A stretch of 64,000 bases of DNA from Gautieria morchelliformis (taxonomy: Eukaryota > Basidiomycota > Agaricomycetes > Gomphales > Gomphaceae): NCBI GenBank assembly GCA_015179125.1, contig WHVA01000516.1:1-64000 (forward strand). The letters are read 5' to 3'. Shown in pieces: positions 45,401-53,340 of the stretch. A model generated the notes under the pieces. It worked only from the letters and a program-made list of their open reading frames with translations, did not search any database and had not been told where the DNA came from. The stretch's first letter is position 1. Each line of letters opens with the position of its first letter. Made by a program: the position numbers and the translations under genes.

Positions 45401-46619
45401 CCGCCTGTTCCTTGCACATGTCTGGAAGTTGCATGGGCTCCCGAAGCAAGTTGTTTCCGACCGAGGTCCGCAGTTTGTCGCGGAACTGACTCGGGAGCTC
45501 TACCGCCTGCTCGGCATAAAGCTGGCTACCACCACAGCGTACCATCCGCAGGGTGACGGACAGACGGAACGGGTCAATCAGGAGTTGGAGCAATATCTCC
45601 GCCTCTTTGTCAATGAGAGGCAGGATGACTGGGATGAGTTACTTCCGCTGGCGGAATTCCAATACAACAACCATGTCCATTCCGCCACGCAACAGACTCC
45701 CTTCATGCTTGACTCCGGACGACACCCGCGGATGGGCTTCGAACCACGCCAGGCTGACTCCCGACTCGAGACGGTCAATGAGTTCCGAGACCGCATGGAC
45801 TCCACCCTTTCGGAAGCCAAGTCGGCCCTTGCGAAGGCCAAGGATGACATGGCAAGGTACTACAACCGACGCCGGGTTCCTGCCCCAGAGTACCAAGTTG
45901 GAGACAAGGTGTACCTAGATGCAAGTGACATCCGCACCACACGCCCTTCGCAGAAGCTTGCCCACCGCTACCTTGGGCCCTTCACAGTGACGCGGAGGGT
46001 TGGACGGAATGCATACCGCCTCCGACTTCCGATGTCCATGTCCCGACTCCACCCCGTCTTCAACGTGGTGAAGTTACTCCCTATGCTTGAGGACCCAATT
46101 CCACGTCGGAAGGCTCATCCGCCACCTCCGCCAGAAATTGTAGATGGGGAAGAGCACTACGTGGTAGAACGGATCCTGGACAGCCGGTTTGTGCGAGGAC
46201 GACTCCAATTCCTCGTGAAATGGGAAGGGTATGGGTACGAGGAGAATTCGTGGGTCCCGGAGCAAGATGTTTCCGCTCCTGACAAACTCCGGGAGTTCTA
46301 CAGGACACATCCAGGTGCCCCTCGCCGAATCCGCTCGCTGGCATTTCAATCCCTTGTGTCCCGCGCTTCGAGGACGCAGCATGCTAGAGGGGGGGTGATG
46401 TCAGGGGACACCCTGTTTTCCATTTCCAGTTCCGACACCACACCCAGTTCCGACTCCATTTCCGACTCCGCTTCCGGTTCCGATTCCATCTCCGCATCCG
46501 CTTTCGGGAACGATTCCGCTTCTGGGAGAACTTCCACCAGTTCCGTTCGCCTTGCCAGTTCCACTCCAATTTCCGACTTCCGCCCCGGAACAGTGTCGGA
46601 AATCAAGCGACTCGCATAA
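42483..46619 (+). CDS. Gypsy Pol: protease, RT, RNase H, integrase, chromodomain
   Basis: 1378 codons counted from 42483; no ATG is needed if it is entered by frameshift. Protease LVDCGATGQFMD (Asp 93). RT VYLDDILIF (Y490-D493). RNase H from about residue 630. Integrase zinc site HHDTRVAGHAG...CDLCLRTKA, then Asp 933 (SVDFIV), Asp 993 (SDRGPQF) and Glu 1029 (GQTERVN), i.e. DD-35-E. C-terminal chromodomain at about 1223-1270 (EEHYVVERILDSRF, LVKWEGYGYEENSWVP), which targets insertion to marked chromatin in chromoviruses. All key residues are present. The frame continues through the purine tract 221 bp into the 3' LTR, adding a Ser/Asp-rich tail of about 73 residues (SDSISDSASGSDSIS) and stopping at 46617-46619. 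Confidence 0.95.
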   Translation: MRCVPLLPVHNRFACLEVENEKPPLPSLRTDPPDKVTQKPNLTPHPSRIRPWERRLPKRYVVAATPGPKSLVIKVEIQTTDTAEVKSGPALVDCGATGQFMDRDYVERNRLTTRKLQRAIPVFNVDGSPNEAGSITEIVDTILRYDGHSERTSFAVTSLGKQDIILGFTWLQEHNPEINWQTRKVLMSRCPAKCHMCRSELRKERQEQRKTERLIQTCRSGPHPLLAEEDSEAEFEPDPTSDSDSDSDVIRLGPEDILAEGERLLYVNLPPEAEHIRATGNISQRLAEASKSHDRVEAEIPEYLREFEDVFSKESFDTLPPRKLWDHAIELEPGSKPTNCKVYPLSPKEQVELDAFLAENLRTGRIRPSKSPMASPVFFIKKKDGSLRLVQDYRALNVITIKNRYPIPLISELITQLRGARYFTKLDVRWGFNNVRIREGDEWKAAFRTNRGLFEPQVMFFGLTNSPATFQTMMNDIFRDMIAEGVVCVYLDDILIFTKTMSEHREVVRRVLERLREYNLCLKPEKCEFERTRIEYLGVIVSEGKVEMDPVKVSGVSDWPVPRNKKEVQSFIGFVNFYRRFIKDFSCHARALFDLTKKEVGWRWGEPEQTSFDKLKELITSAPVLIFPDDSRPYRVEADSSDAATGAVLSQQSSEDGGGWHPIAFFSKSLSPVERNYEIHDKEMLAIIRALEEWRHFLEGALCPFEIWTDHKNLEYFRMAKKLNRRQARWSLHLSRFDFMLHHRPGRTMGKPDALSRRADHGSGSGDNADMTLLRPSLFAIRALEGVTAVGAEAEMLRDIRRQYRNGEKEESVVKAVEELRKGHSRSVRAAEWSERDGLLHFRGKVYVPGGADLRRRIVSQHHDTRVAGHAGRWKMLELVARNYWWPQMSRYIGQYVKTCDLCLRTKAQRRPPVGELVPLPIPESRWDTISVDFIVELPESHGYDAIMNVVDSVSKVSHFIPTHTTITALGAARLFLAHVWKLHGLPKQVVSDRGPQFVAELTRELYRLLGIKLATTTAYHPQGDGQTERVNQELEQYLRLFVNERQDDWDELLPLAEFQYNNHVHSATQQTPFMLDSGRHPRMGFEPRQADSRLETVNEFRDRMDSTLSEAKSALAKAKDDMARYYNRRRVPAPEYQVGDKVYLDASDIRTTRPSQKLAHRYLGPFTVTRRVGRNAYRLRLPMSMSRLHPVFNVVKLLPMLEDPIPRRKAHPPPPPEIVDGEEHYVVERILDSRFVRGRLQFLVKWEGYGYEENSWVPEQDVSAPDKLREFYRTHPGAPRRIRSLAFQSLVSRASRTQHARGGVMSGDTLFSISSSDTTPSSDSISDSASGSDSISASAFGNDSASGRTSTSSVRLASSTPISDFRPGTVSEIKRLA

Positions 46620-46878
46620 TAGGTGGCATCAAGGGTCGATCAAGGGTCAGGGGGATGCAGGGTTGATGGCGGGTGCCAAGCGTTGTCCCTGGCTGCGCAG
46701 CGTAGTATAATACGGGCTCGCTGACATTGGGGGTCCTTAGACTTTTCTCTTTGGATTTCCCCTTGTCAGGTGAGAACCCCCTCTCTTGTATGCTCTGTTC
46801 ATTTATACATACTTTGGATTTCCCCTTGTCAGTTGTGTGGTAGTGTGATCTCCACGACTAGCCAGGGTTGCCCTTACA

Positions 46879-49083
46879 GTGGTGCTGCATCGTAAGTGCC
46901 GTTGCATAGTTTTCCTCTGTCGGTTATACGCTGGGCATCTAAATAGGAAGTGATATACCGTCTCCTCTGCTCGTTTGCACGCTGGGCATGTAGGTGTGTC
47001 GGCCTCCCCTATCTTGTATAAGTGTCTGTTAAGGGCCGCGTGGCCCATGCGGAGCTGCACCAGCAGACTGGAGTGTCTGCGTGGGAGCCCCTTGCAGAGT
47101 CTGGCATAAGCTGTTGACGGCATGGAAGGATCGATCTTGAGAACAATTCTGGCTCTAGGGGACCTGGCAAACTTCTCCCTTGCTTCCCCTTTGATGTGTC
47201 TCTGGAACCTCTGTAATTCCGCCGCTTTGCTCCTGGGAAGTTTACCCCTGCACTCAATGGGTATAAACCTTTCCTGGCTATTCTCTCCTCTCACCGCCCT
47301 CTTGGCTTCCTCGCCAGCCCTCTCGTTTCCTCTTACGCCCTCATGTCCCGGGACCCATCTTATGACCACCTTTGATGCGGGCTGCCGCTGGTGGACGGCT
47401 TGTAGTTGCCTATGGAGCGCATCTACGAGATACTGTGCGGGCATGGCTTTTTCTCTCCTAGTTGTCTGTATGGCGGCTTGGTTGTCCACTGTAAGAACCC
47501 GGCCTTTGGCCGGTTACTTACCGGTATAACCTTTCTTCCGAGCCCGAGCCTTGTGGTACTCGTGCCCGAGTACTTATGATGCTTGTCCTGTGCCCGAGCC
47601 CGAGCCCGAGCTAGAGCTCATATCCAACCTTTGATCCCATGCCCGTATCCCCCTAGTTACTGATTCCGCTCCATCACGCATCATTCGTACATTACCTCGC
47701 CCTGACCTCGCCCTGACCTTCCCCCGCATTTGCTCGCCCCTGACGCGTACCCTCGCTCGTATATAAACCCCCTTGTATGCATCCCTACTCCTCAGTCTGA
47801 AAATCAACTATCGTATACTTTGATCCTTAGTTAGTTTCTAAACCTCGCCTCTTAAAGCCAAAACTCGCCTCTTATTCATTTGCCTCCTAAGTTGGGACTC
47901 ATGCGTAGGGTCGGCGCAGCACATAAGCTGAAGCCTAGTCCCTCTCCGACTTCCCTATCAAAACCTTGCCCCGTAACCTCGGACCTTGCCTCGGGGTCTG
48001 CTCCCGAGCTCGGTCAACCTTACGAAGGATCGTATCGTAACATCCACCGCTATCATGTACCTGTCCCCCCTCTCTGTTCTCAGCAATTTAGCGCCTAGCG
48101 CCGCCCCTGCTAATTCAGCCTCAAACACCGTATGGTCCTGGTCGGTGCCCATGTGTAGCCTGACCACCTGCTGTTCAATACCATTCCTGTACAGCACCAC
48201 TGCCGCCCTGACTCCCCCTTCGATGCTTGAGCCATCTGTGTATATCACCACCCCTGCCTCTTCCCCTTCTATCTCTTCGATAGCGCTCTGCTTGTCCTGA
48301 GGTATCCTAGTCTCATAGGAGGGGGACCATTTTGGTCCCAGAAGGACTGGCCATATCTTTTCCATTTCATTGGGCTGTAGGTCAAATGCGTGCATCATCT
48401 CATGAAGGGGGGTTCTGTGCTTTTGGACATATCTTTTGGCTGCTCTCTGTGCCCTGGCAGCGAGCGGGTGTTCTCCTGGCAGGCAGGCTATTCTGACCGC
48501 TGCTCTATGTACGACTTTGGCAACTAGCAGCGGGAAAGGGTGCAGGTCCACATGCGCATCCAGTGTGTCGTTTGCGGTGGTACTCATGGCGACTGTTATA
48601 GACAGAGCTGCCTGCCTTTGGATTCTCGCGAGGTTGTTTATATACCCCTTGGTGCCCTTGTTGTATTTCGTGCCTGGTACGAGGAATCTGTCAGCGGCGT
48701 ACAGCATTTTGGGGATGGCAACAGCGAGATAGTATTGTCTCATGTGCTTAACTGTGGTCCCTTTCGTCATTTTCGTCAGCCTCCTGTATTGCACTATGTA
48801 CTTCTCGCCCTTTTTGAGCGCGTAGTTTGCATGCTCTCTGAAATGCAGCTCCTGGTCCAAAATAACCCCCAAACACTTGTGACCCGTGGTTGGTTTGACG
48901 GTGTGGCGGCCTATTGTGATAGATGGTCTCGCTGCCAGCCTGGTTTTGCCGGGCATCCCAGGGTCCTTCTCCCTCCTCCTGGTGAGCCCCATGAGGCTGA
49001 ATTTGCTTACCTCGAACGAGCATTCGTGCGTGTCAGCCCATTCTAGCATGCCTGCCGCCCTGGTCATGATGTCCCTGAGCTCT
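46879..49083 (-). pseudogene. LINE copy 3 ORF2, RT tail, RNase H and CCHC finger
   Basis: From 49083 the frame gives LRDIMTRAAGMLEWADTHEC, GLTRRREKDPGMPGKT and YLAVAIPKMLYAADRF, then RNase H (Asp in YTDGSS, Glu in FEAEL). After the solo LTR 47490-48042 it continues VDNQAAIQTT, WVPGHEGVRGNERAGEEA (the usual fourth Asp is Gly here) and the finger CPAC...H...RCP. The join across the LTR is in frame (MIAVD-NQAA). The segment is otherwise open, but the RT catalytic part is missing through 5' truncation. Confidence 0.85.
47490..48042 (+). mobile_element. Solo LTR in LINE copy 3, TSD TCCAC
   Basis: 553 bp with TGTAAGAACC at the left and CGTAACA at the right, flanked by TCCAC at 47485-47489 and 48043-48047. 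GTATATAAACCCCC near 47760 on the plus strand suggests plus orientation. It contains GCCCGAGCCCGAGC repeats. It does not share the TTCCG excess of the other gypsy-type LTRs. Excision restores the LINE RNase H frame exactly. Confidence 0.85.
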
Positions 49084-49405
49084 TACTGGTTAAGGGGCCA
49101 ACAAGGATATTGGTGATGTCATGACATCATAAACATCAGTCGGTGGCTTCCAATCGGCTGATAGACCTAACTGAGTAGAGGCACTTGTGTGTTGATCAAG
49201 TGCTGGATCAGGGGGACAACTTGAGCGGGGGCAAAAAGAGAAAACATTTTCTATAGCACCACAAGTGCTATATGGAGACACCAGAACTTGCAGGATGCAA
49301 GTAGAGTAATGTGTCAAGATTATTTGATTGTCCTTTGGAAGGGACACAGAGATCAAGTGCATGTGCAGGCGCACATACATTGGATCTCAAGGAGAAAGCC
49401 AATTA
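49084..49405. other. No gene recognised
   Basis: Contains the palindrome TGATGTCATGACATCA near 49114. Otherwise unassigned sequence between the truncated LINE and the MITE. Confidence 0.4.
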
Positions 49406-49805
49406 CACTGGAGACATATAAAAAAATTCTGGTCTGAAAAACTGTTCAAAAAACTGTAAAGATATTCCAATTTTTTTTTAGTGTTTTTAATGTAAAAAAA
49501 CTTTAACAAAATTTTGTGTTTTTGTTAGAATTTGTTGAGTGAGAAAATTGTAAAAAAGTTCAAAGTTTTTTGCAGGGTTTTTTATGTCTCTTTATACATT
49601 TCTTTGTGAAAACACAAAGAAACCCATAAAAAACCCTGAAAAAAACTTTGAATTTTTTTACAATTTTCTTGCTCAACAAATTCTAATAAAAACACAAAAT
49701 TTTATTATAGTTTTTTTTACATAAAAAACACTAAAAATATTTGGAAAATCTTTACAGTTTTTTCAACAGTTTTTCAGACAATAAAACTTTAATATGCCTG
49801 TAGTG
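49406..49805. mobile_element. Palindromic MITE, CACTG termini, TSD TTA (copy 2)
   Basis: 400 bp, closely similar to 2739-3136 over its full length. It starts CACTGGAGACATATAAA and ends with the inverse (TTTAATATGCCTGTAGTG). TTA lies on both sides (49403-49405 and 49806-49808). It has the same long hairpin structure and no coding capacity. Confidence 0.9.
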
Positions 49806-49854
49806 TTATGCTGACTGTCTACAGGACAAAGACAGTCAATCATGGAGCTATTAC

Positions 49855-50385
49855 ATGTTGAGAGGAGTATTATGTATGTTCCCTATAATCCCCATCGTTC
49901 AAATACCCCTGTAGAATAATCCCCATCTTTTTTCTTCTTATGTGTCATGTCACCATAACACCCTCTACCCTGTCCAGATACGCTCAGGGCTCTTTCACTC
50001 AGAACTAAAGCATGACATCTAATTCTTTGATTGCCTATAAATACAGTAGCATCTCTCGTATGCTACTCTACTCAGAAATTAACTGTCCTCACTTGAACAT
50101 CCATAATTAGTGTGTTTGATCACTGTATGGTCCATTCCCCATTGATTTACTTCAAATCTTGGTTGAGGGTTTATTATAACTGTCTACTCTCTACTACTCC
50201 AGAAGCAAGAACTTCAGAGCTCTTGTTCTCTTCTTTGACAACATCCTCTCACTGATCCTTTGATTTGTCAGCAGGGAAGCAGCTATCCTGCTTAGTCATT
50301 CTCTCACCGGTCCACCACCAACCTGATTTGTCAGCAGGGAACCAGCTACCCTGCTTAGTCAGATTGTGTATACATTGAACAAGCA
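49855..50385 (+). mobile_element. Possible LTR remnant
   Basis: TGTTGAGAGGAGTATTATG near 49856 resembles a copia LTR start, and CTATAAATACAGTAG near 50036 could be its TATA box. A direct repeat TGATTTGTCAGCAGGGAA at about 50262 and 50321 continues into CAGCTA(T/C)CCTGCTTAGTCA in both copies. No end, partner LTR or duplication was found, so the call is weak. Confidence 0.35.
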
Positions 50386-50511
50386 GTGTATATTGAAGCA
50401 CTCTCATTCCTGAGTGTTTTATCATCTACACTATCCATTCAATCTGATATAAATCACAAGAATCCACCCTTGCAAAGGCCAAGGAAGACAGGACTACAAT
50501 GCAGACACATT

Positions 50512-51136
50512 AGGCAAAGCAGCTACGGTGCTAAAACTGTACATAGTGAGCAATCAAAATATATACAATCACTGAGTAGGAAATGGAATGAGTTCAGGAT
50601 GTGAATCACTCCAATACCATCTTCTAGGGATGGTTCAATAGCTCTTAATTCTTGATAAATATATACCAATGTTGCCCAATTTTTTGTGGGAATAAAAATG
50701 ACCTGTGTAGTAAGATATTGCATGGTAAAAACAGCCTATTAGTAGTACAGTGAACCACTTCCTGATTCAGGCATTTGGATGCCCCTGGCAGGTGGCTCCT
50801 CTGTCCCTTGCCTTTCTTGTTAGGATAATTGATAGATGGTTCAACTGAAGGACATAGTATAGATACATGTTCTATACAAATACCCTTGCCAAGTTCTACG
50901 GAGTTTGCAATGCTGCATAAAGTTTGAGGAGATTGATCCATGTCCTGCTCAGTGATGGTACAGTCTATATTGTTCTATGGAAATATATATACTGTACATA
51001 CACTGGCAGAAACAGGCCTAGGCCAGCATATACAGTATATACAGTATGTACAGTATATATATCCATGGAACAATATAGACTGTATATATTTTGATTGCTC
51101 ACTATGTACAGTTTTAGCGCCGTAACTGCTTTTCCT
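50512..51136. mobile_element. Foldback DNA element with TIRs, hosting a nested MITE
   Basis: 50512-50567 is the inverse of 51081-51136 with about three mismatches in 56 positions (core GCTAAAACTGTACATAGTGA). After removing the nested MITE at 50961-51082 the match extends inward through CAGTGAT and CTCATTCC/TTGATCC-like sequence to roughly 100 bp per arm. The outermost part of the right arm continues into repeat R1 (51097-51321), so the true ends may lie further out. No transposase is encoded. Confidence 0.7.
50961..51082. mobile_element. 122-bp mariner-like MITE, TSD TA
   Basis: Starts CAGTCTATATTGTTCTATGG and ends with the inverse CCATGGAACAATATAGACTG. TA flanks both ends. Most of the element is an imperfect palindrome (ATATATATACTGTACATAC inverted on the other side). 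The opposite arm of the host foldback element preserves the sequence without this insertion, acting as an empty site. Confidence 0.8.
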
Positions 51137-51321
51137 GATGTAGGGACGCATTATCCAAATGTTGCAAGATATCTAGTCCACAATATTGCGCCGGTTGAGA
51201 AAGCACAAAGGGGCACGCTATATCTCTTGCAATTTTCTTATACAGCGAGCAAAGCTATACAAAGACCTAAGGTCTGCCCTTGGTTCATATATGATGTGGC
51301 ATAACGCCACGAAAAGGTACC
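51097..51321 (+). repeat. Dispersed repeat R1 (copy 2)
   Basis: Near-identical to 3485-3710: CGCCGTAAC, GATGTAGGGACGCATTATCC, CAATATTGCGCCGG, AGACCTAAGGTCTGCCC, and ending CGAAAAGGTACCT. Contains the small palindrome AGACCTAAGGTCT. Function unknown. Confidence 0.7.
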
Positions 51322-51479
51322 TCACTGTGGGTAGTCAACCCAATGAATCCTATTGGGTGGACCCACTGAGGATTCAGTATATAAACCATTATAGCTAGTG
51401 TAAATACCAATAGAACCTGTTGAAAATTCAATGAATCGGTTTCAGGGGTTGACTCATGTGTATTCAGGGATCTTACAAC

Positions 51480-51790
51480 AGAAGACCAATGGTGAAAGGT
51501 AAAGCAGGGATAGTTGGGTACAAGAAATAAATGAGTCGTGGTAATCCAGCCATAGGAACATCCAAAAGGGGGTTGAGCCCAGGAGGTGATAGGACCAGTG
51601 ATGAACCATCAAGCCAGTCAAAGGACCTCGATCATGTTTTGGTGGTGTGGCTGTGGTGAATGACGTGAGTAGCGAAAATCGTTTGGCGAACTTGGCGAAG
51701 GGCGATCAGAGTGAACATAGAGGTGGAGTGATGAAAGGGAGGACAGAGCTACTGGGTATAAGAAATAAACAAGTCATGACAATAGGTTGC
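51480..51790 (-). repeat. Dispersed repeat R2, inverted copy
   Basis: Inverse of the repeat at 20143-20607: GGGTACAAGAAATAAATGAG, CATAGGAACATCCAAAAGGG and GATGAACCATC, with CAAGTCATGACA near 51771 matching the inverse of 20371. More diverged than the two copies at 20 kb. Confidence 0.55.
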
Positions 51791-51799
51791 ACCCACTAC

Positions 51800-53290
51800 A
51801 GTGTTCTGCCCTAATTTTGGGAAACAGATTTGGGAATGGATCTGGCTTCAAGCCGAGTTTTAGGAACAAGATCAGACAGAGGAGAAGATGATATGAGAAT
51901 ATAAGTCAATATCAGAACTGAGGATTTAACGTACATGACAGGGGGTTTATATATGAATTGCAAGGAATGGAAAGAGGGCATCAATGCCTGCATCAAGCAG
52001 ATAAGAAAGATAAGGGGATGATCATCAGGAATGGAACAGGACTATCTAGGAAAGGCAGTCAGGGTGAATGATAAACCGAAGGAAACCCAAGTTAAGCCAA
52101 GAAGGATTCCTGAGCGAGATCCAAGGCCAAGGCCTCAGGTCTGGACTTGGGAATGGGTCTTAACAGTCCATGATACTTCTGATTTGCCCAACTTGCCTGC
52201 ATGCCATTCAAGGCTTTTCAGTAAGTATTTATGAATCTCATAGAACAATTAGCAAACTGGTATCTTATCTACCACTGAAGCAGTTTCTGGAGTTGGAGGA
52301 ATAAATGATGAAAGCTCTGCCCAAGACATATTGAATGAGAAGGAGAATCAGTCAAAAAGTCACCTTTTTTGCATTTTTACCAAAGTTTTTTTAGCTTTAA
52401 TAAACCCCTGGCCTTCCTGCAACCCATACTAAAACTTTACAGCTGATAACAAGGCTCTGGTACAGTCCTAAAGAGCTCCAAAGGTTCAAGATGAACTACT
52501 TTTCAAACTCCATGGGCTCCCGGCAGTTGCCAGATTGAGGCTAATTTCCAGAGGTCAAAAAAATTACTTTTGTCCCCTGCATCTCAAATATGCATTTGAG
52601 GATAATGAAGCAAAAAAAAAAAAAAAAAACCATTTTGGTTAAAATATTTGACTGAGGTAGAATAATCCACAAATTAAAACCATTGGAACACAGACAAAGG
52701 TCTTCTAAATTTCTATGGTACCAGATTTGTTGAGTCTTGCGGGCAATGCAGAAAGTGTTGCTTTACAGTGGCCAGAATGGGCACTTAGAGGTTGTGTAGC
52801 TGTCCTCTATCTTAGCTGTGTGATATTCCACTGTCTTGTGGAGTTGCCCTTACAGGAACATGCATGGGCTGCAGAGGCAGAGCACTGGTGTGGCAGGGAC
52901 GACATGATGGGTGGGGCATTACGTCTCTGGGTGGGGACCGGTGCAGAGACAGCGAGGACGTCGGTGTGTCGCGTGGCGCTGCTGTATGACGTATCTCAAG
53001 CCTGCTGTATGACGTCATGCATGACGATCTCAAGCCTGTGGGGCAGCACATCGGTGATTCCCTTGTAGGACAAGGGCTTCTAACCCCGGGAGTTATGGAT
53101 CCGGGTTCATACAGGCACAAGAAAAAAGGGGGCCATGTCTTATTGGCAGCCGTGTACACTACTGCAGTCTACATACAGTACAATAATGGAGACGGTATCG
53201 GGGGTGATCGGGGATGAAGAAGGTATCGCAGGTCGGGGGTGGTCGGTCACTAAGTACCACTAGGCACAGCCGAGGTAAGACATGGAAAGA
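51800..53290. other. No gene recognised
   Basis: Only short open frames without domains (e.g. 52031-52234). An A-run of 19 or more bases ends near 52629 but no LINE 3' motif precedes it. TATGACGTCATGCATGACG near 53008 is a CRE-like palindrome. Confidence 0.4.
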
Positions 53291-53340
53291 TGGAAGAGAA
53301 ATGTAAAGCAGGGACGAGAGAATGGCGAGCGATCACGGCG

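Larger units (their letters stand above)
40644..46878 (+). mobile_element. Complete Ty3/gypsy chromovirus, identical LTRs, TSD GTGGT
   Basis: 6235-bp element inserted in LINE copy 3. 5' LTR 40644-41123 and 3' LTR 46399-46878, each 480 bp, TG...CA; no difference between them was found by direct comparison. GTGGT lies at 40639-40643 and 46879-46883. The 3' LTR is preceded by the purine tract AGAGGGGGGG. gag (41311-42486) and pol (42483-46619) are open. A young, possibly competent element. A 21-bp direct repeat (CTTTGGATTTCCCCTTGTCA...) sits twice inside each LTR. Confidence 0.96.
40271..49083 (-). mobile_element. LINE copy 3, 5'-truncated, split by a gypsy element and a solo LTR
   Basis: Minus-strand LINE whose poly(A) (poly(T) on plus) starts at 40271. 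The 3' UTR carries ACATAGGGCACTGCCCCAAA. ORF2 pieces lie at 40643-40560 and 49083-46879, minus the insertions 40644-46878 and 47490-48042. The 5' end breaks off inside ORF2 near 49083, after the RT active site. No target duplication was identified at the two ends. Confidence 0.85.

Noticed and set aside
40271..49083. Target-site duplication for LINE copy 3
   Set aside because: The flanks (GCCCTGCACCG on the left, CCCTGAGCTC on the right) share only about five bases, which is not convincing; one side may be rearranged.
52610..52629. A-run as a LINE 3' end
   Set aside because: The upstream sequence lacks the ACATAGGGC...GCCCC motif and any ORF2 remnant.
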